64,000 nucleotides of DNA from Datisca glomerata (taxonomy: Eukaryota > Streptophyta > Magnoliopsida > Cucurbitales > Datiscaceae), in NCBI GenBank assembly GCA_003255025.1, contig QANY01013280.1, forward strand, positions 124,001 to 188,000, written 5' to 3'. Made by a program: the position numbers and the translations under genes. Shown here piece by piece: positions 35,560 to 48,107 of this stretch (position 1 is its first letter; each line of letters starts with the position of its first letter). Under the pieces are notes generated by a model. The model ran no database searches. It had not been told where the DNA came from and worked only from the letters and a program-made list of their open reading frames with translations.

Positions 35560-37980
35560 ATCTTGAGATGAAACTTGAATAATCTATCTTCGGATCCTGG
35601 ATTACAGATTCGAATAACTGATTATCATCTAAATGATCAAGATAAAATAAGAATAACTTATATTCAAAAGGGTCCTTGGCAACCTTTCAACCATAAGTTC
35701 TCTCAAAAGTTAATGGTGGGAAGTGATCGTCAATTTAATCCTGAATGGTTTAAACAATATTCCAATTGGTTGAAAGATAGTATAGAGAAAGATGCAGCAT
35801 TTTGTTTATGTTGTTATCTATTTAGAAAAAATCAATGGAAAGCATTCAGAGGGGACATACGATGGTTTCTCTGCTTGGAATAAAAAGGGTAGGTTAGACA
35901 TTCATGCTGGAATCGCTAATAGTGCCCATAATCAAGTTTGGAAGAAGTGTGAAGATTTGATGAGACAAGAACAACATATCAAAACCGTTATTTGTAGACA
36001 AATGGATCAAGCAAAATGAGATTATTGGATTCACTTTGATGCGTTAGTTCAATGTATAAGACATATTCTTCACCAAGGACAACCGTTTTGTGGCCATAAT
36101 GAATCATTTAGTTCTTTGAATAGATGAAATTTTCTTGAACTTATGCAACTTCTTGCTAACAACAACAAAGACATTAAAAAGGTTGCATTGGAAAATAGTA
36201 TGAACAATCAGAGGATGTTGGCTCCTGAGATTTAGAAAGATATTGTAAATGCAGCTGCTTTAAAAATGACCGAAGCTATAATTTTTTAACTTAATGATGA
36301 ATTGTTTGCAATTTTGGTTGATGAGTCTCGTGACATCTCTGTCAAGGAGCAAATGGATGATCTTTTACGTTATGCGGATGGGTGCATGCTTGAAAGGTTT
36401 CTTGGTATTGTCCATGTAGCTAATACTACTTTATCACTAAAAGTAGCCATTGAGTCCTTACTTTCTACACATGGGTTGAGTTTATCAAGAATACGTGGAC
36501 GAGGTTATGATGGAGTTAGTAATATGCAAGGTGAAATCAACGGTCTCAAATCTTTAATTTTGAATGAGAATGAATATGCACATCATATTCATTGCTTAGC
36601 GCATCAGCTTCAGTTGGCACTTGAAGTGACTGCAAAAAATCATATCAATGTTTCTAATCTTTTTGTCAATATAACTGATTTGGTAAACATTGTTGGAGCA
36701 TATTGTAAGCGTCGAGATGTTCTTCGAGAGAAACAAACTTATAAAATTTTGGAAGAAATAGAAAAAAGGTGAACTCCAAAGTGGGCGAGGCTTGAACCAA
36801 GAAACTAGTCTTCAACGAGCTAGAAATACACGTTGGGGCTCCCAGTATCATTCACTTATGAATGTGATTTTAATTTTTTCCTCTATAGTTGATGTGTTAG
36901 ACTGATGAAGTAGTAAAGCACGAACAAAGAGTTCGCCCACGTACTTTCATGGATGTAATTTAGACTTTTGAGTTTGCATTCACTGTTTACATGATGAAAA
37001 AATTATTGGATATCACAAATGAGTTATCCCAAGCCTTACAAAGAAAAGATCAAGACATTGTAAACGCCATGACACAGGTTAAGGTGGTAAAACAATGATT
37101 GCAGATGGTTGGATTATGGCTGAGAGTCTTTATTAAGTGAAGTTGCGGCATTTTGTGACAAAATGGTATCTTAGTGCCAAATATGGATGAATGGTATGTG
37201 GTTCTAGGAAGATCACAACGTAAAGCCCCTCAAATTGAGTATACGAACATGCATTGTTTCGTTGATTTACACCATCATTGATATGCAATTTCAGGAACTT
37301 AATCAGTGTTTCGATAAGGTGACTACTGAGTTGCCTCTCGGTGTTTCTTGTTTGAATCAGAGTGATTCATTCTGTGCTTTTGATAAACAAATGTTACTTC
37401 GTCTTGCTCACATATATCCATCTGATTTTACTCTAATAGATCTCATGAAATTTGATGACCAACTTTATATTATTGATATGCAGACAAGCCTTGAATTTTT
37501 AGAAATCAAAGGAATTTGTGATCTTGCTAGAAAGTTAGTAGAGACGAAAAGAAATTATGTGTATCCATTGGTGTATCTACTACTAAAACTAGCATTAATA
37601 TTGCCAATTGCAACTGTCTCAGTAGAAAGGGTATTTTCTGCAATGAAGTTCATCAAAAATCGATTGTGCAATCAGATGAGAGATCAATGGACGGATGACT
37701 GCTTGGTTACCTACATTGAGTAAGATGTCTTTCATAATATTGAGAATGGAGTAATCATACAACGGTTCTAAAATATGAAAAGTCATCGAGGGCAGTTGTA
37801 ATTTTATGATTCATATGACAATTGTAAACTTGAATTTTAATGAAAAGTTATCGAATGTAGTTTTATATCTTGGTATGATTCTGTGTCTTTTATACATGTG
37901 TGTATATGCATATATATTAGAATGATATAAAAATCATCATAAACATAATATAGGAGGAGCGGAATGACCCCACTAAAATC
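35560..37980 (+). pseudogene. hAT transposase, DUF4371/TTF-type (ZMYM1-like), decayed
   Basis: Cut-and-paste DNA transposase gene with frameshifts and stops. The N-terminal TTF zinc-finger region spans 35650-35880: GPWQPFNHKF, QFNPEWFKQYSNWL, FCLCCYLFRK. Next come SAWNKKGRLDIHAG (35870), FLELMQLLANNNKDIKKVAL (36130), the catalytic-domain start LFAILVDESRDISVKEQM (36302), GLSLSRIRGRGYDGVSNMQG and HHIHCLAHQLQLAL (36580). The C-terminal dimerisation region has LPIATVSVERVFSAMKFIKN (37600) and YIE (37720). The 3' end near 37950-38000 (GACCCCACTAAAATCGAGTC) may be a worn terminal repeat. Several internal stops show that it is dead. A relative lies on the - strand at 62290. Confidence 0.9.
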
Positions 37981-37989
37981 GAGTCCTCG

Positions 37990-38690
37990 ATCTGTCCTTG
38001 TCTTAATTAAATTAAGAAAAATCGCATAACTAGGTCTACAAACTTGAATTGCGCCGGAAATGGTGTAGAAGGCAGGACTTATCAGAGCTTAACCATATAT
38101 TGCTAAAAAAAATTAAAATTGGTTCCAAGGCAATGAAAACAGGTTGATAACGGCAGCAAAAACAAATAGATAAGTTTATCTTGTTTTCTTTTATCTCAAT
38201 CTTACAAAACCGTATTTAAGAAAGTGTAAATATCTGTCAAACAATATATAAGTACAAAAAATATAAACAATATAAAAAATAACCATAATTTACAGTAATC
38301 TAAACAGATTTACAAAAATTGTTAAACGTTACAATTTCCGGAAAATAAAAATACTGGAAATGACAAGAAAAGTCAATTTTTCAGTTCAGACCGTAAAAAT
38401 GGTAGATTGTTTTTTAAAAAATGGCTGAAAATGACATAAATAAAAAATTTATTTACCAAAAGTACATATATATAAACAAGTTATTTACCATAGTCTGACC
38501 ATTTTTGCAATTAAAAATTTTTCAGGAATTTTTTGCAGTTTAAGTTGTAAAGTTGGTCATTTTTACAGTTCTTCCAAAAAAATACTGCCCTTAATTTTTG
38601 CCTGACCATGAGCCCTAAACTGATGAGATTATTTTCTGTTGCTATGAATCCACCCCATCGGCTTAAAACGAGAATTGTAAACAAAGATTG
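37990..38690. other. AT-rich spacer
   Basis: No gene. 38370-38580 contains a loose inverted pair (CAGACCGTAAAAATGGT near 38385 and GGTCATTTTTACAG near 38555), perhaps a small MITE. Confidence 0.4.
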
Positions 38691-39910
38691 TATTATACAT
38701 AGATTAATATTAGGGGTAAAATAGATAAGGTTTGGAGTGTTGTTTTAAGAAATATCAGTTTTTTAATAATTTTAGATAAATAGCATGTTTCTTAATTTTT
38801 ACAATAATTTTTATTAAAATGACCCTAATTTATATATGGTGTGTTTGATGATTTTTCGGGTATATCATAATTATATAGATGATATACCGATTTGAGAAAT
38901 ACTAGAATTAATGATATAATTAATACTCAAAATTTAAAATTTGAAATACATAATCTATATATGCTTGATAATTTTTCAGGTATATTAGAGGTACATAGAT
39001 GATATACCAATTTGAAAGATGCTAGAATTAAATATGTAATTAATGCTCACAATTTAAAATTTGAAATACCTAATTTATGTATGGTGTATTTGATGTCTTT
39101 TTGAGTATATCAAAGTTATATAGATGATATACTGATTTGAAATATGTTAGAATTAAATATGTAATTAATGTTCAAAATTTGAAATTTGAAATACCTAATC
39201 TATATATGATGTATTTGATGATTTTTTGAGTATATCAGAGGAATATAGGTGATATACCGATTTGTAAGTTGATTTACCATAACCGTTCATCAATAATCAT
39301 ATTGATTTATCATAACCGTTGAAAATTTGAAATTTGATATACTGATGATTTTCAGGTATATTAGATGTATTGATAATGTCATTAATTTGAAAAAATATTT
39401 CTCTAACAAGCTTTAGTTGAGATTAAGGAAAATATAATCAATCATTAATTATCTCCTAATTTAATTAAAAAATTAAATTAATGAAATAATATTTGAATTA
39501 AAAATCATTAACTATCAGAATTTTAATTAATTAAAATGATCCACCAAATCAGATTACGAAATCTATTATTCAAGATTAAAATCGTCAAACTATAGTTTCA
39601 TCAACAGATGGTTGATGACGTGACAAGAAAAATTGTCTATTTCTTGAATTGACTTTCAAAACTTATCTATTTGGTGCAATTACTTTTAATATTAATCCTA
39701 AAATCATCTTTTATAAACCTCACGTAAGAAAAATCGTCAAACTATAATTTCATCAACAGATGGTTGATGACGTGACAAGAAAAATTGTCTATTTACCTAA
39801 AGATAAAAAAAACTGTTATTTCTTAAATTGACTTTCAAAACTTATCTATTTGATGCAATTACTTTTAATATTAATCCTGAAATCATCTTTTATAAACCTC
39901 ACGTAAGATG
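38690..39910 (+). mobile_element. TIR element copy A with internal tandem repeats
   Basis: The left end (AGATTAATATTAGGGGTAAA, ATAGATAAGGTTTGGA, TTTTAAGAAATATCAG, 38700-38765) is roughly the reverse complement of the right end (TTTCTTAAATTGACTTTCAA, AACTTATCTATTT, AATATTAATCCT, 39815-39885), giving imperfect TIRs of about 65 bp. The interior starts with about four units of ~122 bp (38838-39300: TGTTTGATGATTTTTCGGGT, ATAGATGATATACCGATTTG, TAATTAATACTCAAAATTT). The right end is present twice in tandem (39578-39728 and 39729-39910). No transposase ORF is seen, so it is non-autonomous. Confidence 0.65.
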
Positions 39911-39949
39911 ATCCAAATGTCATTTATTCTTGGGAAGTTTTACAGAATA

Positions 39950-40990
39950 AACAAGTTTTTGGGTCTGTTTTAAGAAATAACAATTTTTCAGTAGTTTAAG
40001 GTAAATAGCAGATTTTTGAATCTGTCGATAATTTTAGAATAAAATGACCTTAATCTATATATAGTGTGTTTGATGATTTTTCAGGTATATTAGAAGTATA
40101 TAGATGATATATCTGATTTGAAAGATGCTAGAATTAATGATATAATTAATGCTCAAAATTTAAAATTTAAAATATCTAATCTATATGGTATGTTTGTTGA
40201 TTTTTCGGGTATATCAAAGATATATAGATGATATACTGATTTGAAAGATGTAATTAATTCTCAAAATTTAAAATTTGAAATACCTAATCTATATATGATG
40301 TATTTGATGATTTTTCAGGTAAATCGGAGGTATAAAAATGATATACTGATCTGAAAGATACTAGAATTAACGATGTAATTAATACTCAAAATTTGAAATT
40401 TGAAATACATAATCTATATATGATGTGTTTGATGATTTTTCGGATATATCAGAGGTATAAGGTTGATATACTGATTTAAAATTTGATATACCGATTTGAA
40501 AGATGATATACCAATCTTTTTAGGTATATCAGAGGTATATATACGAAGAACTCAATATTGTAGCTTCGGAAATTGCTTATATATTATGAAGAAAGAATAT
40601 AGACGGTCTAAACTGGGTTTTCCTTCAAAATTGTTGAATACTTGGTATTGATAATGCCATTAATTTCAAGAATATTTCCTTAACAAATTTTAGCTAATAT
40701 TAAAGACAATATAATCAATTATTAATTATCTCCTAATTTAATTTAGAAAATTAATAAAATAACATTTGAATTAGATATTATTAATTATCATATTTTTTAA
40801 TTATTTACAAGGACCACAACACTACATTATGAAATATGTATATTAAAAGTTAAAAGTATCAAATTATAATTTCGTGAATAACTGATTGATGACGTGACAG
40901 TTCTATTTACTTAAAATTTAGAAAAAACTTATATTTCTTAAATTAATTTTTAAAAATTATCTATTTGTATAATTACTTTTTATTCGTTTG
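39950..40990 (+). mobile_element. TIR element copy B with internal tandem repeats
   Basis: Direct neighbour of copy A in the same orientation and with the same order of parts: a left end with TTTTAAGAAATAACAATTTT (39970), four units of about 110-125 bp (40058-40540), the spacer TAATTATCTCCTAATTTAAT (40720; compare 39455), and a right end with TGATTGATGACGTGACAG, ATATTTCTTAAATTAATTTT and ATTATCTATTTGTATAATTA near 40890-40975. Confidence 0.65.
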
Positions 40991-40994
40991 TACG

Positions 40995-42160
40995 GTATCT
41001 ATCATTTTACTTAGTTGGACCCATCCTATGTTTTAAAGTAAGGATTTTGGAATGATACTTTTCCAACTTCATCTAGAGTCATTAAATAATCATTTAGCTT
41101 GAGGATTTTTTATGTTAAATTTGATTTCCTACCTTTTATTCCTGTCATTTGATTTACTATCATCCATGGATATTAATTTCTAGTATTTGTAGGATTTATA
41201 TTCCTAACAATAATTTCTTACGTAAAGAAAAAATGTTATTTACGATAAAATATGCTATTTACAACTGTGAGTTGATAATGTATATAAATACATGTAACAT
41301 TGTATATAACTTAGTAGACTTTTTTTTAATATCTCATATAATTTGTTTAAATGACACATACACTATTTTAGTTTGAGAAATGATCAGATTTCCTTCATGT
41401 TTAGTTTTGGTGACAAAAAAATTCAAACCTGTTAAATTTCAAAGTAACGCCGTTTAAAATAACATGTGATATCAAAATTACCCATCATTTTTCTCAATAA
41501 AAAATGTCAAAATCAACTTTTTAATATCCAAACAGTCAAACACGAATTCACTTAAACCTGAAACAACCTGATCGATTTATGTTTCAAATTAAAAAATGGT
41601 TGGGTCGGATCGGTTATAGACAGAATCTTATATTTTTCACACATAAACTAATTTTTTCACATAATAAATTTATTTGTCATTTATCAAATTAAAATGATGT
41701 CCGTGTAAATTACGTAAACCATAGGTGCGAAGAAAAGATTTATAACGATGACGTAAATTTGTGGTGTTACACTACTCAATCTACTTATATCTTATAAAGG
41801 ATAATTTGCGACGTGTACAAAGTGAAAGAGAACGAATATGCCGAGGATGCTGGAGAATTTAGCTAGTAACAGTTTTCTTGTTAGTAGATTCAAGAATATG
41901 CCTCCCATTAAAAAACGTCAAAATCAGTTTTTAAAAGTGTTGAGAGTAGAATGAAAGATTAAAGGGTAATTTTGTCATTTTGTTAATGACAAACTTAAAA
42001 AACGAACGGCCTACGACGACTCATGAGAGTTTATCGGCATTGCCGACTCAAGTAGCTAAATCGAGGCATCTCGGCAGTGGGCCTGAATTTGCATGGGATG
42101 AGGTCCCACTGAGGTTGAAACAACTAACAACCACTACCTACAGCATTCTGCTCTGTTACG
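40995..42160 (+). promoter_or_regulatory. Spacer and upstream region of the PAP16-like gene
   Basis: AT-rich DNA with no recognised gene to about 41980. From there to 42160 the sequence is less AT-rich and probably contains the promoter and leader of the downstream gene. The upstream ORF at 41980-42180 ends inside the true first exon in another frame and is not supported as a gene. Confidence 0.4.
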
Positions 42161-42539
42161 ATGATCGGTTACCGAATTAAGTCGACGATCTTATCCTTTC
42201 TATGCCTCTGCTTTGCCCAGACCATCCTGACACTCACTCTCCGGAGGTCGCCGGAATGTCACCTCCAGTTTCGGCCTGGGGCGCCGTTCAAGATTGCTAT
42301 CTTTGCCGACCTTCACCTTGGTGAAAATGCGTGGACGGACTGGGGTCCTCTTCAAGACGTGAATTCTATCAAAGTCATGTCCACGGTTCTCGATCATGAA
42401 ACTCCAGGTCTTGCTTTTCCATTTTCTTTGCCAAATTGCACGTAGTTCTGTTAATGACTTTGGATTAAAGTTTTCATTTGAATTTTTTTGCTTCCTAATT
42501 TGTGTTTGTTGAGGAAGTTAAAGGATAGATTGGAACGTC

Positions 42540-42581
<42 letters not shown>

Positions 42582-45500
42582 TTTTAGATTTTGATAAACC
42601 GTGTGTTTGCATGATAAATTTCAATTATATGAGCTATTATGCTGACTAGTTGCAATTCTCGCTTTCCATGTTCATATTTCTATGAGTTGTGTTAAAGATG
42701 CTAACAGAGTATTCGAACGGCAGATTTTGTTGTATACCTTGGAGACGTCATTACAGCAAACAACATACCGATTGCAAATGCAAGCCTGTACTGGGATCAG
42801 GCAATTTATCCAACTAAAGCTAGGGGAATTCCATGGGCTAGTGTATTTGGGAATCATGATGATGCGCCATTCGATTGGCCCATTGAGTGGTTTTCTGCTC
42901 CTGGTATTCCTCAACATCGTTGTCCAGCTGTTCATTTGTCAAAATCAGGTGAAAGTGAAGTTTATCTACTGTGACATAAATTTAGTGATTAATGGATGCA
43001 ATTTTTTCTTGTAATGTCAGTGTTTATCAGTGTCTTGTAAAATACGTTTGGTCTCATTCAAATGCACTCATATTCAAACTGCAATTTTACATTAATAGGA
43101 ATTAACCTATAACTTTGAATCCGGATCACTAAAATGGGAAAGGAAATGGATGATGTAAACCTAAGTTATTTTCTATGGTTGAATAAACTATAGTCCTGGC
43201 TGTCAGAATGATGCAGTAGTTAGATAATGAGAATGTAGTTATGGTTAAATAAACTATGTTTGGTCTCATTATTTTGCTATCATCTTTATGCACATATTAA
43301 CTTTAGGGATTCATGTTTATATGTTCCTCTTTATTAGAATCTACACAAATAATTTTAAGGGCCCCAACTTGTATTGTACATTTTCGAATCTTAGATCACG
43401 AATGATTTTAAATTGTGATACATTATTTTTGTGAAAGTCTCTAAGGTATTAAATTGTCTCATCATGGCTTATACAAAGGGCAGTCTGGCTTATATGATTA
43501 TTTCTGCAGTCAATTCTGAGAAAATTGTAACTTCTTTCTTTGAGAAAAAGCAGAACAAAAAGCATGTAGCTTCAGAGGCACCCAGCGTTTACAGCTGATG
43601 AAATCTGAGATTGAGCAGAGTTCATTATCACATTCTAAAAGTGGTCCTATAGAACTATGGCCAAGTGTTTCAAACTATGTCCTCCAAATCTCATCGACGG
43701 AAAATCCAAGATCACCAGTTGCGTATCTATACTTCTTAGATTCTGGTGGTGGTTCCTATCCCGAAGTTATTTCAAGTGCTCAAGTGGAGTGGTTTCGGCA
43801 TAAATCTAAACTAATTAATCCCGATTGCAGGTACAAAATGATAGAAAGAAAGTATTAGCTCATATATATATTATTAATTGTGCATTATCCTTTGTAGATG
43901 AAGAATATAGTAGAATTGTGCATGATAAGCTAATGATAGGTCATTTATTTACTCTCTGAGGAAGGAGAAAATGAAAAATGAAAAATCATTTTTGTCATAT
44001 TTGGTTTAAGCATAAAGGGTGATGTTATAGTGGAACTGGATCATTTAGATGTAAAGTGAATCTCTTTTCCCCTTATTTCTTTGGAGCTATGAAGCGCGTA
44101 TACTTCTTCTAAGCTAGCTTATCCATGTTGGACTCGTGTCAGACACTGACACTTTCTTGACGCTTTTTGACATTTGTCAAACACTTCTTGTGTATGTTGT
44201 CTAGCATGTCGATACCTTAAGTTATGACATGTGCTATAATGTGCCTAACATACGTGGAACACTAAAATATTGAGACATTTATAATACATTACGTATATTT
44301 TCAAAATTCCTTTTTAAAGTAAAATGATTATCAAAATTAAGTTAATATAGGTTGTATCATAATGTGAATATAGATGTTTGAATTAAAAAAATAAACAATA
44401 GAAGTATTCACAAGGAAAATTAATGAATGCTTAAATAATAGTGATCAATAAAAATAAATAAACATATGAATGTCTTGATACATCCTACGAGTGGTCTATC
44501 TATATGCATATTGTGAGAAATTGCATGTCAACAAGTTCATATTGTGTTGTGTATGCGTCTCTTCTCCATGTCCATGCTTCTTAGCTTGAGGTTTTATTTG
44601 AAATAAAGTGGGGTTATTTTATTTAAAACAAAAACTGTTTTGTTGATCTTCTTAATGAAGAATCACTTGTCAGGATCCCTGAAATCGTGTTTTGGCATAT
44701 ACCAAGTCAAGCTTATAAGGATGTAGCTCCTTTTTTCATACATAAACCTTGTGTTGGTTCGATCAACAAGGAGAAGGTCGCTGCTCAAGAAACCGAAACC
44801 GGTATCATGAAACTACTTCTGAAAAGATCTTCTGTCAAGGTAAGGAAATTTATTTATGTTTGTAACTCTTTTTTAATTCTTTCATGTGCTTTCATGTATG
44901 CAGAGTGACATGCGTGTACATCTACACGCATCTTCATAAAAAGATTTTTGGATGAGAACTTTTTGATCAAGTAGCGTATGCTATGCATGACTAATTATAT
45001 CCCAGGTACCTGACGGTTAGTGTTTGGGAATTAGGAAGGCTTGTGAAAATGATTATTATTCTAAGTAATCGGTCACTCACAGTAAGGTAGTCTACTGATG
45101 AAGGGGAGCTTGTGAGTGTGCAGTAAGTGCACTAGTCATGCGTTTGAAGCTAGGATCAATCCTGAATTTAAGCGTGAACCTGCGGCGGTATGCTTCTGAC
45201 TGCTGAGCCAGTTTTTTGAAGTTTACTCAGTTTTGGGTAATGACTTTTCTCCGTATTTTTAGAGACTGGTGGATATCATTTGCTTAGGGGCCAATATACC
45301 AAAGAAATGAGATCAGATACCAAAATCAATATAGCTTGAAGCCTTGAACAATCACTGGAAATAAAAGGGAGATTAGCTCTCTAGCTGCTGATAGGTGAAT
45401 GGTAGAATAAAAATTAGGAACAATTAATAAATGGATACTTCAGCTTCTTTTGGCTTTGTCTATGATGTTCTATATTTAGATAGACTTCCTAAAAATTCTT

Positions 45501-46189
45501 AAACATGTTGTTGAATTCAAACCATGCCAAAATAAATTAATGTTTATTTATGTCAAGAGTGTGTTACTGATTTGGATCTCCTCATGTGAGGGTGTCATGT
45601 TTGTATAATTTAGACCATTGAATTTACTTTCAATAGTCTGAATTCAGTCAGCACGGCTTTCAAATTCTTTCCTTTAAACAATTGTTATTTTCTTAAACAA
45701 ATATGTACCATTCAAAATAACATTGATAGTCCATATTAAACATAATCATCTCTTGTTTATGTCCACCATGAGCGGGCCCCAACGCTCAAAACACCAGTTT
45801 CATTTTCGAAATAGTAGTCAAGAACAAAACCTAGGAGCTATTCGGAATATGAAAAGAGCAGAATTTCATGATTTTTGGACACTTGCATAAAAAGATCAGC
45901 AGCATGATCAAACTATTTAGATGTAAAGGATTCATGTTGAGTAGTTTTGTTTAAATATTCTTGGCAGGCAGTGTTCGTAGGACATAATCATGGATTGGAT
46001 TGGTGTTGCCCCTACAAGACGTTATGGCTGTGCTATGCAAGGCATACTGGTTATGGTGGCTATGGAAACTGGCCAAGAGGTGCTAGGATCCTGGAACTCA
46101 CTCAACATCCTTTCTCCATTAAATCTTGGATTAGGATGGAGGACGGTCATGTACATAGTGAAGTTCTCCTCAATATTCCGTTGAGTTGA
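42161..46189 (+). CDS. PAP16: Probable (inactive) purple acid phosphatase 16-like, calcineurin-type metallophosphatase
   Basis: Five exons close to 378 codons: 42161-42407, 42724-42948, 43554-43830, 44674-44839, 45968-46189. The start at 42161 gives a hydrophobic N-terminus (residues 8-25, [18 protein letters not shown]) that looks like a signal peptide, so the protein is probably secreted or endomembrane. Metal-site motifs appear in order: FADLHLG (Asp50, His52), LGDV (Asp90), GNHDD (Asn126, His127, Asp128), FWHIPS (His258) and VGHNHGLDW (His311, His313). Conserved PAP16 blocks are [57 protein letters not shown] and [19 protein letters not shown]. The family is annotated 'inactive' by class, although these metal ligands are present. 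Length is close to Arabidopsis PAP16. Substrate is unknown. Confidence 0.93.
42540..42579. repeat. (CT)n microsatellite in the first PAP16 intron
   Basis: About 19 CT units in a row. Confidence 0.9.
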
Positions 46190-47647
46190 GGTGAGTTTAT
46201 GAACTGAGTGTTTAATCGTTTCTATGCATTTAAATGCAGATTTTAACTCATCGTTATTTGATAAGTTATTTTGTGTGAAGTACTCTTCGAAGTACTTTAT
46301 TCTGAGTACTTATCAAATACTTCTAAAGAAATGTATCGAAAAGTGTTTCTAAATTAATCGTGAAATAATTGTTATTTAAAGTAATGTTTAAATGTACAAA
46401 AGCGCTTTTGAATAGAATTACTCACTGGCAGGCAGACCATTCATGTATTGATAAATAATCAAAGTGAAATTTGATATACACTATATATATATATAGATAT
46501 TCTTTATCTTCATTTTGATCCATCTTCTCCAATTGCGCACACATGTAAAGAGAAAAAAAGAAGAAGATTGTATTATATGTTTACATGAAAGACGCATGCA
46601 ATAGAGGGAGATGTTCCAATCAATATTTAAGTGTTATCAAGTACCGTTATGCTCAAAATCACTATGAGTTGTTAATATATATGATCTCATCTGTTAAATA
46701 AATATATAAGGAAAATCAATATATTATATCTATACTAAATATATGAAAGTGTAGAAGAGTGAACATATTTTTAGATAATACTACTCTCAATTACACTTTA
46801 AATTGCTTACATTATTCTTAAACTCAAAATTACGAAATCATTTGAAAAGTTTACAACCATCATACTATCTAAATCTCGAGATGTTAGGAAAATGTTTTTA
46901 GACATGTTTATCTTTACTTTTTCTTTAAAATCAATTACTTATCATTCAACTTAAAATTAAAATACCATTATAGTAATAAATTTATTTAATAAAGTAATAT
47001 AATAATAATTTCTTATTACTTTAAATGATATAATTGGTGAATATTTTAAAATTATATTCTATGAGAGTTATTTTGTTTGATTATAGAATATAATTTATGT
47101 TCTAATTTGATATATGTAATGATATACATGTTTTAAACAAATCTGACATATTAGAATAGTTAACAAACACTAAATATGAATAATATATTGTTTTATATGT
47201 GTGATAAAATTTTAATTGACTTGATATGATTATTTCATATATTTCAAATGAAGAGAGAAAATCCTAGAATTAGTAAGCATCTCATACTTTTGACAATAAA
47301 TTGTGACAAGAGATATGCCATAAAACTATTGTATTTAAATTTTGTATTAACATCTCACGGTCATGAAAAATCTCATTATATTCAATGAAAAATGAAGAGT
47401 AAGAAGATTAGCTAATAAAATCAATGAATTTTCTATTTTAAAAGTCACAAAATAAATTGATTTCCGTTAATTGATGACTAAACGTGAATGAGAAATTAGT
47501 TTAATTACTACTAAACTAGAATAATGTAAGAATAAGAAAACAAATTGTATGATATTCAACTTTTATTTCGAAAAGGAGAAGTAACATATACCATCAATTA
47601 GTTATCTACTTATATACTTATAACTCTTAAAGAAAATAAGATGTAAC
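46190..47647. other. AT-rich intergenic region 3' of the PAP16-like gene
   Basis: Probable 3' UTR to about 46450, then AT-rich DNA without ORFs or recognised repeats. A short (TA)n run lies near 46482. Confidence 0.5.
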
Positions 47648-47652
47648 ACTTG

Positions 47653-48053
47653 TGTACATATAAAAATCAGCTGAGAATCCATGTGAATAAACGCGATCAA
47701 TCAGAAGCAGAAAGAGTGGATTGCCACCATGGCCAAGCAAAAAAACCATTCGAACCGTTGATTCCATTATGCCCCATCCGACGGTTTAGATTCAAGAAGT
47801 TGTTAGATTAGATAAACTTAGTCTGAAATGATAAGCTTAATCTAGGAAGTATATTCTATTGATTCCTCTAGTTTAGAAGGATTTAGTTATATCTTGTAAC
47901 TAATTAAGAGCCTATAAATAGAAGCCAATTGTAAATCAATTCATTCAATACAAACGGAAGCAATTCAATATTCGTTTCTTGAGAATTCTTTTTTTCTCTC
48001 TTAATATTCTTATTATTCTTATTCTTTTTTTTGTAAGAAAATTTTCCTTTATA
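47653..48053 (+). repeat. 5' LTR of Gypsy element 3
   Basis: Starts TGTACATATAAAAATCAG and ends TTTATA (the 3' copy ends TTTACA). It contains GAATAAACGCGATCAATCAG, GGATTTAGTTATATCTTGTA and a TATA-like CCTATAAATAG near 47911. About 90 percent identical by eye to the 3' LTR. Confidence 0.93.
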
Positions 48054-48074
48054 TTTTGGTGCTCTTGTTGAGAG
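48054..48074 (+). other. Primer-binding site region of Gypsy element 3
   Basis: TGGTGCTCTTGTTGAGAG directly after the 5' LTR; complementary to a tRNA 3' end ending CCA. The tRNA was not identified. Confidence 0.55.
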
Positions 48075-48107
48075 TCTGAGAGGTTTTACTCAAGAAGATA
48101 ATTAAAG

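Noticed and set aside
38830..40540. Regularly spaced repeats that might suggest a CRISPR-like array
   Set aside because: Units are 110-125 bp, directly adjacent and diverged, with no unique spacers, in a plant genome; they are internal repeats of TIR elements.
41980..42180. 66-aa ORF overlapping the PAP16-like start
   Set aside because: It is in a different frame from the PAP16 exon, ends just after its ATG and has no domain; it is best seen as leader sequence.
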